A stretch of DNA of 64,000 nt from Pseudomonas aylmerensis. Its GTDB lineage: Bacteria; Pseudomonadota; Gammaproteobacteria; Pseudomonadales; Pseudomonadaceae. The first letter of the stretch is position 1; every line of letters starts with the position of its first letter. A program made the translations under genes and the position numbers. Location: the NCBI RefSeq assembly GCF_001702265.1, contig NZ_MAUE01000045.1, positions 583,767 to 647,766 of the forward strand, written 5' to 3'. Positions 1-7,913 of the stretch are shown here, piece by piece. A model generated the notes under the pieces. The model worked only from the letters and a program-made list of their open reading frames with translations. It was not told the DNA's origin and did no database searches.

Positions 1-448
1 CGCCGACATCCAGGAAGTGATCGCCACCCTCAAGCCGCTGGACGGCGCCATTGAGTTCGTCAATTGGCTGCGCGAACGCTTCCAGGTGGTGATCCTGTCC
101 GACACCTTCTACGAGTTCTCGCAGCCGCTGATGCGTCAGCTGGGCTTCCCGACGTTGTTGTGCCATCGCCTCATCACCGACGAAAACGACCGCGTGGTCA
201 GCTACCAACTGCGCCAGACAGACCCCAAGCGCCAATCGGTACTGGCGTTCAAGACGCTCTACTACCGCGTGATCGCCGCTGGCGATTCCTACAACGACAC
301 CAGCATGCTGGGCGAAGCCGACCGTGGGATTTTGTTCCATGCGCCAGAGAATGTGATTCGAGAGTTCCCGCAATTCCCGGCGGTGCATACGTTCGAGGAT
401 TTGAAGAAAGAGTTCATCAAGGCCTCGAATCGGCAGTTGAGCCTGTAA
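1..448 (+). CDS. thrH: ThrH, phosphoserine phosphatase / homoserine phosphotransferase (5' end missing)
   Basis: The reading frame is open from base 2, so the start lies outside the window; about 148 codons are visible, against about 205 for the full family. ThrH is a cytoplasmic HAD-superfamily enzyme that dephosphorylates phosphoserine and can pass the phosphate to homoserine, linking serine and threonine synthesis. The visible part holds the HAD motif II region (VVILSDTFYEFSQPLMRQLG), the conserved lysine region (DPKRQSV) and the motif III/IV acidic stretch AAGDSYNDTSMLGEAD. The C-terminus (NRQLSL) looks native. The gene converges on higA, with a palindromic REP-like hairpin between them. 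The N-terminal DxD motif is off the window, so catalytic completeness cannot be judged. Confidence 0.93.
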   Translation, partial: ADIQEVIATLKPLDGAIEFVNWLRERFQVVILSDTFYEFSQPLMRQLGFPTLLCHRLITDENDRVVSYQLRQTDPKRQSVLAFKTLYYRVIAAGDSYNDTSMLGEADRGILFHAPENVIREFPQFPAVHTFEDLKKEFIKASNRQLSL

Positions 449-460
449 CGACTATCCCTG

Positions 461-510
461 GCAAGCCGGCGCCTGCAGGTCATGTGTAATCCATGTAGGC
501 GCCGGCTTGC
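461..510. repeat. REP-like palindrome between thrH and higA
   Basis: Arms at 461-477 and 494-510 (GCAAGCCGGCGCCTGCA and its near-exact complement) enclose a 16-base loop. The core AAGCCGGCGCC recurs in other intergenic palindromes of this window. Its position between two convergent genes suggests a transcript-end role, but there is no T-run. Confidence 0.7.
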
Positions 511-522
511 TGGTGAAAGATT

Positions 523-879
523 CTAGGCCCCTGCCAGCAGCCGCTCATAAGGAATGCGCAGGCCTTCATGCAAGCGCTTGATCATTGAGAGGCTCAGCTT
601 GCGCTTGTGATTCAGCACTTCGGAGACTCGCCCGCTCGTCCCAATGAAGGGCTCAAGATCACGGGCGGTCATGCCCAGTTGCTCCATGCGAAATTTGATC
701 GCTTCCACCGGGTCCGAAGGCGGCATTGGAAAATGCTCCGCCTCGTACTTTTCGATGAGTATTGCGAGGATTTCCAGCTCGTCACCCTCAGGTGAGCCCA
801 TCGCTGCTCCCCAGATCTGTTCCACGCGGGCAAGCGCAGCGGTCAGGTCCTCCTGGGAATGTATCGGTTTGATGTTCAT
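523..879 (-). CDS. higA: HigA-type antitoxin, XRE-family helix-turn-helix
   Basis: The 118-residue protein is the likely antitoxin of the HigBA pair: it should bind and neutralise HigB and repress the operon. The C-terminal half carries an XRE helix-turn-helix (about residues 60-110; MTARDLEPFIGTSGRVSEVL), and the N-terminal half is the presumed HigB-binding region. I place the start at the ATG at 879 because the last base of the higB stop overlaps it (TGATG), the usual translational coupling of toxin-antitoxin pairs. A longer in-frame extension upstream runs through higB and is not real. The order toxin-then-antitoxin is typical of hig loci. Confidence 0.88.
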   Translation of the reverse strand: MNIKPIHSQEDLTAALARVEQIWGAAMGSPEGDELEILAILIEKYEAEHFPMPPSDPVEAIKFRMEQLGMTARDLEPFIGTSGRVSEVLNHKRKLSLSMIKRLHEGLRIPYERLLAGA

Positions 880-1181
880 CACACGGTCTCCGCATTGATC
901 TGGTCGTAGTGCGAGTGAGTCCCTACGAAACGTATGAACCCAAGCTGTCGCTGATAATCGATCGCCATGATCACTCGATATTTGTTGCCACCCACGTTGA
1001 ACACCACCCTGCCACCCTTGAGAATGCTCGCGGTCCTGAGCTCGGCCTTGAGTGCTTGTGGCGTTGGGTAAACGGCCTTTTCCATATGACGATACAACTC
1101 GATCAGCGGCGTTTTGGCGTCTGCCTGGGCGGGATGGCTTTCCCAGAATATTCGTAAGGTAGAGAGGGCGATTATCCGCAT
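879..1181 (-). CDS. higB: HigB-family toxin (mRNA interferase of a type II toxin-antitoxin system)
   Basis: A 100-residue protein matching the HigB toxin family from end to end: an N-terminal MRIIALSTLRIFWESHP, the central ASILKGGRVVFNVGGNKYR core, and the C-terminal IRFVGTHSHYDQINAETV. Family members cleave mRNA on the ribosome. The ATG at 1181 is preceded by a good ribosome binding site (GGGAGG). An in-frame extension to 1337 has no support. A promoter and dyad operator lie directly upstream. The pair sits between thrH and pabB, which from memory are neighbours in P. aeruginosa, so it looks inserted. Confidence 0.9.
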   Translation of the reverse strand: MRIIALSTLRIFWESHPAQADAKTPLIELYRHMEKAVYPTPQALKAELRTASILKGGRVVFNVGGNKYRVIMAIDYQRQLGFIRFVGTHSHYDQINAETV

Positions 1182-1190
1182 CGCTGCAAC

Positions 1191-1205
1191 CTCCCAATTT
1201 GGGAG
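1191..1205 (-). promoter_or_regulatory. Dyad operator candidate for HigA
   Basis: CTCCCAA-T-TTGGGAG is a perfect 7-base dyad around one central base. It lies between the -10 box and the higB start, covering the expected transcription start, where bound HigA would block RNA polymerase. Its inner part also supplies the higB ribosome binding site. Confidence 0.6.
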
Positions 1206-1234
1206 ATCATAGGTGCAGGTGGGAAGGGATGCAA
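1206..1234 (-). promoter_or_regulatory. Sigma-70 promoter of higBA
   Basis: On the minus strand TTGCAT (1229-1234), a 17-base spacer and TATGAT (1206-1211) give a good -35/-10 pair. The start of transcription would fall near 1199, inside the dyad operator. Confidence 0.65.
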
Positions 1235-1389
1235 TCGCGGAAATGATTTCTGACGAGCTGGCAGTCGCTTCATGTGATCCTTCACAGTGGGCTGGTGGGC
1301 GGTTGACGCTATCCGCCCGCCCATGCGCCGTCCACAACGGCTCTGATTCAGGTTTTTGCCAGGGTGGCCAGGAGGCCGGAAAGACGGCC

Positions 1390-2733
1390 CTACAGGTTTT
1401 CCAAAGTGTGTAACAACACCCGTACCTTGGTCAGTGACTCTTGATATTCGGCCTCCCACTGCGAGTCCGCGACGATCCCGCCGCCGCCCCAGCAGCACAC
1501 CTGGCCGTCCTTGACCAGCAAACTGCGGATGGCGATGGAGCTGTCCATCTCGCCGCGCACGTCCAGGTACACCAGCGAGCCGCAGTACAGGCCGCGTCGG
1601 GTCGGTTCCAGCTCGTCGATGATCTGCATTGCGCGAATCTTCGGGGCGCCGGTGATGGAGCCGCCGGGGAAGCTGCCGGCGATCAGGTCGAGGGCATCCT
1701 TGGTGTCGGCCAATTCACCGGTCACGCTGCTCACCAGGTGGTGCACGTTGGGGTAGCTTTCCAGGCTGAACAGTTCCGGGACATGCACCGAGCCGGTACG
1801 GCAGGTGCGACCGAGGTCGTTGCGCAGCAGGTCGACGATCATCAGGTTCTCCGCGCGATCCTTGGGGCTGGCCAGCAGTTCGGCGGCGTTGGCCGCGTCT
1901 TCCTCTGGCGTGAGGCCCCGGGGGCGGGTGCCCTTGATCGGACGGGTTTCGACGCGGCGTTCGCTGATGTGCACGAAACGCTCCGGCGACAGGCTGAGTA
2001 GCGCGCCGTCATCCGGCAGGCTCTGGAACCCTGAGAATGGCGTGGGGCAGGCTTCGCGCAGCGCGCAGTAGGCCACCCAGGGATCGCCGCTGCACGGCGC
2101 GCGGAAACGCTGCGCGAAGTTGACCTGGTAGCAGTCGCCGGCCTGGATATAGTCCTGGATGCGCACGATGGCTTGGCGATAAGCCTCGGCGCTGAGGTCC
2201 GGTGCCATTGGCCCCTGGAGTTTGAAGATCGCGGCGGTGTCGACAACGCCCTGGCTGAACAGCGCCGTCAGCCGTGGGCGCTCGCTATCGGCCAGCGAGG
2301 GATGAAACACCAATTGGCTGGTCTGCTTCAGGTGATCACTGATCAGTGCCCAGGCATACAGCCCAAAGCGTGCGTCCGGCAGGTGCAAATCGTCCACGGC
2401 CAGCTGCGGCATGTGTTCCAGGTGCCGGCCAAAGTCGTAACTCAGGTAGCCAATCAGGCCCCCGGCAAACGGCAGCTCCAGACCCTGGGGGATCGCCGCC
2501 TCACCCAGCTGTGTCAGATTTTCGCGTAGACGCTGCAGGAAATCGCTGCCGCTTTCGTCAGGTTGTACCGTCAACGTCGCCAGTGGCCAGGCGCTGAGCA
2601 CGTCGTAACGACCGCGCTCGGCTGAGGGGCGGCCGCTGTCGAGCAGCACCGCGCCAGGGGCATGGCGGATCGCCGCAAAATACTCGGCGGGGTTGGCCCG
2701 GTAGGGCACTGGGTGTACGGAGCAGGTCGACAT
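1390..2733 (-). CDS. pabB: Aminodeoxychorismate synthase component I
   Basis: PabB converts chorismate plus ammonia (from the PabA glutaminase) to 4-amino-4-deoxychorismate, the precursor of p-aminobenzoate and folate. The 447-residue length is normal. The N-terminal anthranilate-synthase-I-like domain is followed by the chorismate-binding domain with the signature blocks SPERFVHI, TRPIKGTRPRG, VDLLRNDLGR and GSITGAPKIRAMQIIDELEP; the C-terminal WGGGGIVADSQWEAEYQES is also typical. The KGT sequence (rather than the PIAGT usual in TrpE) supports PabB over anthranilate synthase. The gene is monocistronic here. The bases between its stop and higB hold nothing recognised beyond the higBA promoter. 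Confidence 0.95.
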   Translation of the reverse strand: MSTCSVHPVPYRANPAEYFAAIRHAPGAVLLDSGRPSAERGRYDVLSAWPLATLTVQPDESGSDFLQRLRENLTQLGEAAIPQGLELPFAGGLIGYLSYDFGRHLEHMPQLAVDDLHLPDARFGLYAWALISDHLKQTSQLVFHPSLADSERPRLTALFSQGVVDTAAIFKLQGPMAPDLSAEAYRQAIVRIQDYIQAGDCYQVNFAQRFRAPCSGDPWVAYCALREACPTPFSGFQSLPDDGALLSLSPERFVHISERRVETRPIKGTRPRGLTPEEDAANAAELLASPKDRAENLMIVDLLRNDLGRTCRTGSVHVPELFSLESYPNVHHLVSSVTGELADTKDALDLIAGSFPGGSITGAPKIRAMQIIDELEPTRRGLYCGSLVYLDVRGEMDSSIAIRSLLVKDGQVCCWGGGGIVADSQWEAEYQESLTKVRVLLHTLENL

Positions 2734-2863
2734 GCGGGGTGGATCAGCCGTTGGCTTGGGGGGAGGGGATTGTAGTCTTCTGTAGGATCTCGTCCTAGGG
2801 GGGATGTCGGGGATAGTTAGATCGAGGACCTATCCTGAGCGCTTCATTGCTACCCAGGCTGCT

Positions 2864-2883
2864 ATCGCCGGCAAGCCGGCGAT
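2864..2883. repeat. Short GC-rich palindrome (REP half)
   Basis: ATCGCCGGC-AA-GCCGGCGAT, with perfect 9-base arms, ends 7 bases past the stop of the ATP-grasp gene. It may act as a transcript end or be a REP fragment; it has no T-run. Confidence 0.5.
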
Positions 2884-2890
2884 GACGTTC

Positions 2891-3877
2891 TCAGCCTTCC
2901 ACCAGCGGTATATGCCCGAACATCTCCTGCACAAACTTCACTCGCACCTCGGCGGTTTCCGTCACGCCGGCGGCTTTGAGTGTTTCCAGTCGCGCTTCGA
3001 CCGCGTGGGTGCGCAGGGTCAGGCCGCAGTCGTTGGCGATCTGGATATTCAGCCCCGGCCGCGCATTCAGTTCCAGAATCAGCGGGCCTTTCTCCTGGTC
3101 CAGCACCATGTCCACGCCGATATAACCCAGCCCGCACAGCTCATAGCAGCCGGCGGCGAGCTTCATGAAACCGTCCCAGTTGGGCAGTTGCACGCCATCC
3201 ACCGCGTTGGTGGTGTCGGGGTGTTTGGTGATGATGTTGTTCAGCCAGGTACCGCGCAGGGTCAGGCCGGTGGCCAGGTCGACACCCACACCGATCGCGC
3301 CCTGGTGCAGGTTGGCCTTGCCGCCGGACTGGCGGGTCGGCAGGCGCAGCATGGCCATTACCGGGTAGCCCATCAGCACGATGATGCGGATATCCGGCAC
3401 GCCTTCGTAGCTGATGCTCTTGAAGATCTGGTCGGGCACCACGCGGTATTCGATCAGCGCACGGTCGCGGTGGCCGCCCAGGGAGTACAGGCCGGTGAGG
3501 ATGCTGGAAATTTGGTGCTCGATCTCTTCATGGCTGATGATCTTGCCCGACACCGTGCGGTAGCGGCCCTCAAAACGGTCCGCCACCACCAGGATGCCGT
3601 CGCCGCCGGCGCCCTGCGCCGGCTTGATCACGAAGTCGCTGCGCCCGCCGATGATCTCGTCGAGCTTGTCGATTTCCTTCTCGGTGGAAATCACCCCGTA
3701 CATTTCCGGCACGTGGATGCCGGCAGCCATGGCCCGTTCCTTGGTGATGATCTTGTCATCCACGATCGGGTACAGGCTGCGCTTGTTGTACTTGAGCACG
3801 TAGTCGGCATTACGTCGGTTGATGCCCATGATCCCCCGCGCTTCGAGGGCCTTCCAGGTCTTCCAGAAGCCGAACAT
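2891..3877 (-). CDS. Alpha-L-glutamate ligase-like ATP-grasp protein
   Basis: This 328-residue cytoplasmic protein belongs to the RimK-related ATP-grasp family. Visible motifs are KPAQGAGGDGILVV (about residues 95-110, ATP-binding lysine and glycine loop), LIEYRV, and the metal-binding LILELNARPGLNIQIAN near the C-terminus. Such enzymes add amino acids, often glutamate, to a carboxylate through an acyl phosphate. Its start overlaps the stop of the upstream transglutaminase-like gene by one base, so the three genes 5948-2891 form one operon. The substrate is unknown; the context suggests modification or turnover of an envelope peptide or protein. It should not be called RimK itself, which has a different neighbourhood. 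Confidence 0.82.
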   Translation of the reverse strand: MFGFWKTWKALEARGIMGINRRNADYVLKYNKRSLYPIVDDKIITKERAMAAGIHVPEMYGVISTEKEIDKLDEIIGGRSDFVIKPAQGAGGDGILVVADRFEGRYRTVSGKIISHEEIEHQISSILTGLYSLGGHRDRALIEYRVVPDQIFKSISYEGVPDIRIIVLMGYPVMAMLRLPTRQSGGKANLHQGAIGVGVDLATGLTLRGTWLNNIITKHPDTTNAVDGVQLPNWDGFMKLAAGCYELCGLGYIGVDMVLDQEKGPLILELNARPGLNIQIANDCGLTLRTHAVEARLETLKAAGVTETAEVRVKFVQEMFGHIPLVEG

Positions 3878-5409
3878 TACGAGTCAGCCTTCAAGAAAGC
3901 CTTGAAGCGCACCAGTTCGGTCAGGCGGTAGCCGCGATAACGCCCCATGGCCAGCATGAAGCCCACCAGGATCAGCAGGATCGCCGGGAAGGTGAACACG
4001 AAGTAGACCAACTCCGGCACGCTCATGATCAGGTGCGCCAGGGAGGCGGCGAACAGCGTGCCGATCGCGACTTTCAGCGCATGGTTGGCGCCGCGTTCTT
4101 CCCAGGTGATCGACAGGCGTTCGATGGTCATGGTCAGGATCACCATCGGGAACAGCGCCACCGACAGGCCGCGCTCCAGCCCCAGCTTGTGGCTGAACAG
4201 GCTGATGGCGGCGATCAGCACCACCACGAAGGTCAGCACCACCGAGAGCCTCGGCAGCATCTGCAGCTTCAAGTGTTCCAGGTAGGAACGCAGGGACAGC
4301 CCCAGCGCGGTAATAATGGTGAACAGCACAATCCCGAAGCCCAACTGTGTCTCGCGGAACGCCAGCGCGATCAGCACCGGCGTGAACGTGCCGAGCGTCT
4401 GCAGGCCGATCAGGTTGCGCAGGATCAGGATCACCAGCACGCCGATCGGGATCATCACCATGATCATGAAGGTCTGCTGGGTTTGCAGCGGCAAGCCGTA
4501 CAGCGAGTACTCGAGGAAGTTGGCGTCGGTGTTCTCGTCGGTCAGCTTGGCCAGGCGAATGGCGTTCATCTCGCTGTTGTTCAGGCTGAAGGTGACCATG
4601 GCTTTCTTGCCGCCATCCACGGTGATCAGGTTTTCATCGCCGGTCCACCACAGCAGGCGGTCGGCGGGCAGGCCTTGCTCGCCGGTCTCCGGGTTGAAGT
4701 ACAGCCAGTCATTGCCATTGAAGCTGCGCAGCCACAGTTCCGGGGCTTGCGGCTGGTCGGCCACCAGGCGAATGGTGTGGACTTTTTCCACCGGCACATG
4801 GGCGATGGACAGCAGCAACTCGACGATCTTGGCCTTGTGCGGCGTCGACGGGTCGCCCGCCAGCAGCAGCTTGACGTTGTCGTCGTTGAGGTTGTTGGTG
4901 CGCTTGATGGCTTCGCTGATAAAGGTCTCGACGTCGGCCGAGTGCTGGCGAATCGGCGCCAGCAGGGCTTCGGCGGCGATTTTTTCCGGGCCTTCCACGG
5001 CAATGCTGTCGCGGAAGGTCGGGCCCTTGACCTTGACCTTTTCGCCGCTGTAGCGCTTGGTCAATACCAGGCGATAGTAGAGGGTCTGGTTGCCCTTGGC
5101 CCGACGCGCGGACCAGGTGACCTTGCGGTTGCCGTCGATGCGATTGACGCTCACCCCATAGTTATTGGAGATGAAGCTTTCATTGAGGCTGACGAAGTCG
5201 CGGCTCAGCGGTGGCACGAACATCTGGATCTTCACCGGGTCCTTGGGGTTGGCGACGAACTCGACCTTGGCGTCGATGTTCCACAAGTCGTCAGTGGCGT
5301 CCTCGGTAACGGGAATCCCCAGCACGAAGATCTGGTAGGCGGTGACCGAAATACCCAGCACCACCAGGATGGTGATGAGGATTTTCAGGTGCAGGGTCAG
5401 AGAGCGCAT
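3877..5409 (-). CDS. Inactive transglutaminase-like protein fused to seven membrane helices
   Basis: 510 residues. An N-terminal membrane anchor (about residues 7-30) is followed by a soluble, presumably periplasmic transglutaminase-like region (about 35-310), then a run of hydrophobic helices from about residue 310 to 500 (for example TFMIMVMIPIGVLVILILRN and LVYFVFTFPAILLILVGFML). This architecture matches the family annotated as inactive transglutaminase with a 7TM domain. Members lack the transglutaminase catalytic triad and may act as scaffold or sensor. The gene is 5 bases from the protease gene upstream and overlaps the ATP-grasp gene downstream, pointing to a membrane complex of the three products. 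Biochemical function is unknown. Confidence 0.82.
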   Translation of the reverse strand: MRSLTLHLKILITILVVLGISVTAYQIFVLGIPVTEDATDDLWNIDAKVEFVANPKDPVKIQMFVPPLSRDFVSLNESFISNNYGVSVNRIDGNRKVTWSARRAKGNQTLYYRLVLTKRYSGEKVKVKGPTFRDSIAVEGPEKIAAEALLAPIRQHSADVETFISEAIKRTNNLNDDNVKLLLAGDPSTPHKAKIVELLLSIAHVPVEKVHTIRLVADQPQAPELWLRSFNGNDWLYFNPETGEQGLPADRLLWWTGDENLITVDGGKKAMVTFSLNNSEMNAIRLAKLTDENTDANFLEYSLYGLPLQTQQTFMIMVMIPIGVLVILILRNLIGLQTLGTFTPVLIALAFRETQLGFGIVLFTIITALGLSLRSYLEHLKLQMLPRLSVVLTFVVVLIAAISLFSHKLGLERGLSVALFPMVILTMTIERLSITWEERGANHALKVAIGTLFAASLAHLIMSVPELVYFVFTFPAILLILVGFMLAMGRYRGYRLTELVRFKAFLKADS

Positions 5410-5414
5410 TCGGT

Positions 5415-5948
5415 TTACTCGGCGGTATGAGCGTCGGCGGCGCAGGCGGGTTTGCCTGCTGCATATTTAAGACTGGGGTCGACCAGCGCATCAAAGCGTT
5501 TCAACGCTTCGGAGCCGATCAGCAGCGGGTATTGGAAGGCGCTGCGGTCAGTCAAGTTCACTTCGATGCTGCGTAAAGCGGTGCCCATGCAGATGTCGAG
5601 GGCAATCACCGGGCGGGCAGTGTAGTTCTTGTCCTCATCGGGGTCGTAGTCACCGGCGCGGCGCTTGATCTTGCTGACGCGGGCCAGGGGGCGTTCGATG
5701 GGATGGGAGTGGGCGGTGTCGATCGCCAGGTAGAAGCGCACCCAGGACTCGCCGTTGCGCTTGAAGCGCTTGATGTCACGGGCGCTGAGGGACGCGGTCT
5801 TGGCACCCGTGTCCAGCTTGGCCGCGACTTCGAGGTCGATGCCGGCCAATTGGGCGTATTCGTTGAGGCCATACACGGTCTTCTCGGCGGCAATGCCAAG
5901 ACCGGGGACGAACAGTAGGCAAAACAGGGGGAAGGGCTTGAGTCTCAT
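5415..5948 (-). CDS. Retropepsin-like (ATP-dependent zinc protease family) exported protein
   Basis: The 177-residue product begins with a signal peptide (MRLKPFPLFCLLFVPGLGIAA) and carries the aspartic-protease-like motif KLDTGAKTASLSA near residue 42, followed by a retropepsin-type beta fold ending in LLIGSEALKRFDALVDPSL. The family name (ATP-dependent zinc protease) is historical; the DTGA motif points to an aspartyl protease fold. I chose the ATG at 5948 because it creates the signal peptide and has an AGGA site upstream; a longer frame to 5996 lacks both. It is first gene of the operon with the 7TM transglutaminase and ATP-grasp genes, so it probably acts in the periplasm with them. Confidence 0.82.
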   Translation of the reverse strand: MRLKPFPLFCLLFVPGLGIAAEKTVYGLNEYAQLAGIDLEVAAKLDTGAKTASLSARDIKRFKRNGESWVRFYLAIDTAHSHPIERPLARVSKIKRRAGDYDPDEDKNYTARPVIALDICMGTALRSIEVNLTDRSAFQYPLLIGSEALKRFDALVDPSLKYAAGKPACAADAHTAE

Positions 5949-6133
5949 AGATCCTGAGGCGGTGCAGTGCGATGTTCCATTCATGGCGACTGGCATTGCT
6001 GCTCAATCTCTGGTGCGCCGTTTCATCAAGCGATGTCAGGCAAATGCGGCGGGCATTCTAACATGATGCTTTTTTGGCGCCAGCGCTGGCAGCCGGCCAT
6101 GCCGGGGGCGGGCGCATCAAGGGTTATTAGACG

Positions 6134-6217
6134 ATTGTCGACAATGTGGATTTATTCTTTGACTAAGCAGGCCTGATTGGCTAGTTTTTGCGGCATTGCT
6201 TTTGAAGGTGTCGACAA
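6134..6217 (+). promoter_or_regulatory. Promoter and twin operators of the prp cluster
   Basis: A perfect palindrome ATTGTCGACAAT (6134-6145) and a second copy GTGTCGACAA (6208-6217) flank a promoter candidate: TTGACT (6159-6164), a 17-base spacer and TAGTTT (6182-6187; weak -10). Two copies of the same dyad around one promoter, directly before a GntR gene, are best read as autoregulatory operators for that protein. The promoter assignment is weaker than the operators. Confidence 0.55.
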
Positions 6218-6218
6218 T

Positions 6219-6923
6219 ATGCTGGGTCAGCCAGAAGCTCCGATAATCGCGTCGGACGAATCCCAAACGATGTCGGAGAACGTCTTTCGCCGTATCCAGG
6301 CCGCCATCGTCAAGGGTGAGATCGCCCCCGGCAGCAAGATCTCCGAGCCGGAACTGGCGCGCACTTACGGCATCAGCCGTGGCCCGTTGCGCGAGGCGAT
6401 CCACCGCCTGGAAGGCCAGCGCCTGCTGGTGCGCGTGCCCCACGTGGGCGCCAGGGTCGTGTCGTTGAGCCATGCCGAGCTGATCGAACTGTATGAAATC
6501 CGCGAGTCGCTGGAAGGCATGGCGTGTCGCCTGGCCGCCGAGCGCATGACCGACGCGGAAATCGAGGAGTTGCGCCAGGTGCTGCACACCCATGAGCGCG
6601 ACGAAGCATTCCAGGCCGGCCTCGGCTACTACCAGCAGGAAGGCGACTTCGATTTTCATTACCGGATAATTCAAGGCGCCGGTAATCGCACCCTGACCCA
6701 AATGCTCTGCGGCGAGCTGTACCAATTGGTGCGCATGTACCGCATCCAGTTTTCCGCCACCCCCAATCGTCCACGCCAGGCCTTCGCCGAGCACCATCGC
6801 ATCCTGGATGCGATTGCCGACCGCGACGGCGAACTGGCCGAATTGTTGATGCGCCGGCACATCGGCGCTTCCAAACGCAACATTGCCCGTCATTTCCCCG
6901 ACGGCGCCCCCCTGAAGAGGTGA
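6219..6923 (+). CDS. GntR/FCD-family regulator of propionate catabolism
   Basis: 234 residues: an N-terminal winged helix (about 15-80; SKISEPELARTYGISRGPLREAIHRLEGQ, split here as ISRGPLREAIHRLE) and an all-helical FCD effector domain with its metal-binding histidines (for example DFHYRIIQ and AEHHRILDA). It is the first gene of the prp cluster, three bases before prpB, and is the likely repressor responding to 2-methylcitrate or a related intermediate. I start it at the ATG at 6219; an in-frame TTG at 6177 would extend it through the second operator and part of the promoter. In pseudomonads this FCD-type regulator takes the place of the sigma-54-dependent PrpR of enteric bacteria. Confidence 0.88.
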   Translation: MLGQPEAPIIASDESQTMSENVFRRIQAAIVKGEIAPGSKISEPELARTYGISRGPLREAIHRLEGQRLLVRVPHVGARVVSLSHAELIELYEIRESLEGMACRLAAERMTDAEIEELRQVLHTHERDEAFQAGLGYYQQEGDFDFHYRIIQGAGNRTLTQMLCGELYQLVRMYRIQFSATPNRPRQAFAEHHRILDAIADRDGELAELLMRRHIGASKRNIARHFPDGAPLKR

Positions 6924-6926
6924 GTC

Positions 6927-7820
6927 ATGAGTTCTAACAACAAAAGCACTCCAGGCCAGCGTTTCCGTGACGCGGTCGCCAGCGAGCAGCCGCTGCAGGT
7001 GGTCGGTGCAATCAACGCCAACCACGCGCTGCTGGCCAAGCGCGCCGGTTTCAAGGCGATCTACCTGTCGGGTGGCGGGGTGGCTGCCGGTTCCCTGGGC
7101 GTGCCTGACCTGGGCATCACCGGCCTGGACGACGTACTCACCGACGTGCGCCGCATCACCGACGTGTGCGACCTGCCGCTGCTGGTGGACGTGGACACCG
7201 GCTTCGGCTCCTCGGCGTTCAACGTGGCGCGCACCGTCAAGTCGATGATCAAGTTCGGCGCCGCCGCTATCCATATCGAAGACCAGGTAGGCGCCAAGCG
7301 CTGCGGTCATCGTCCTAATAAAGAAATCGTGTCGCAGCAGGAAATGGTCGACCGCATCAAGGCCGCCGTGGATGCGCGCACCGATGACAGCTTCGTGATC
7401 ATGGCGCGCACCGACGCGCTGGCCGTCGAAGGCCTGGAATCGGCCCTGGAGCGTGCCGCCGCGTGCATCGAGGCCGGCGCCGACATGGTGTTTCCGGAAG
7501 CCATCACCGAGTTGGACATGTACAAGCTGTTCGCCTCCCGCGTGAAAGCCCCGATCCTGGCCAACATCACCGAGTTCGGTGCGACCCCGCTGTACACCGT
7601 CGAACAGTTGAAATCTGCCGATGTTTCCATCGTGCTGTACCCGCTCTCGGCTTTCCGCGCCATGAACAAGGCCGCTGAGAATGTCTACACCGCGATCCGT
7701 CGCGACGGCACCCAACAGAACGTGATCGACACCATGCAAACCCGCATGGAGCTTTACGATCGCATCGACTACCACACCTTCGAGCAGAAGCTCGACGCAC
7801 TGTTTGCCGCGAAAAAGTAA
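6927..7820 (+). CDS. prpB: Methylisocitrate lyase
   Basis: PrpB splits 2-methylisocitrate into pyruvate and succinate, the last step of the 2-methylcitrate cycle. The 297-residue protein has the isocitrate-lyase-superfamily signature with the catalytic cysteine in KRCGH (residues 124-128), the metal-binding VDVDTGFG (88-94) and the IEDQ motif before it. Length and ends are normal. It starts three bases after the regulator stop and is probably cotranscribed. A strong hairpin lies between it and prpC, so prpC may be expressed at a different level. Confidence 0.97.
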   Translation: MSSNNKSTPGQRFRDAVASEQPLQVVGAINANHALLAKRAGFKAIYLSGGGVAAGSLGVPDLGITGLDDVLTDVRRITDVCDLPLLVDVDTGFGSSAFNVARTVKSMIKFGAAAIHIEDQVGAKRCGHRPNKEIVSQQEMVDRIKAAVDARTDDSFVIMARTDALAVEGLESALERAAACIEAGADMVFPEAITELDMYKLFASRVKAPILANITEFGATPLYTVEQLKSADVSIVLYPLSAFRAMNKAAENVYTAIRRDGTQQNVIDTMQTRMELYDRIDYHTFEQKLDALFAAKK

Positions 7821-7830
7821 TGCCTGCCAA

Positions 7831-7864
7831 CCCTGCAGGAGCCGGCAAACCGGCTCCTGCAGGG
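7831..7864. repeat. 15-base-pair hairpin between prpB and prpC
   Basis: CCCTGCAGGAGCCGG (7831-7845), loop CAAA, exact complement (7850-7864). It has no T-run. It could weaken readthrough or stabilise the prpB message 3' end; its GCCGGCAA core resembles the REP family. Confidence 0.65.
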
Positions 7865-7913
7865 TCGAGGTTGACGAACGCCTCCCGAATAAATTCAAGA
7901 TTGGAGAACAGAC

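Noticed and set aside
4033-5430. Plus-strand open frame of 465 codons
   Set aside because: Antisense to the 7TM transglutaminase gene; composition rich in His, Gln and Asp with no domain, an effect of high G+C codon bias.
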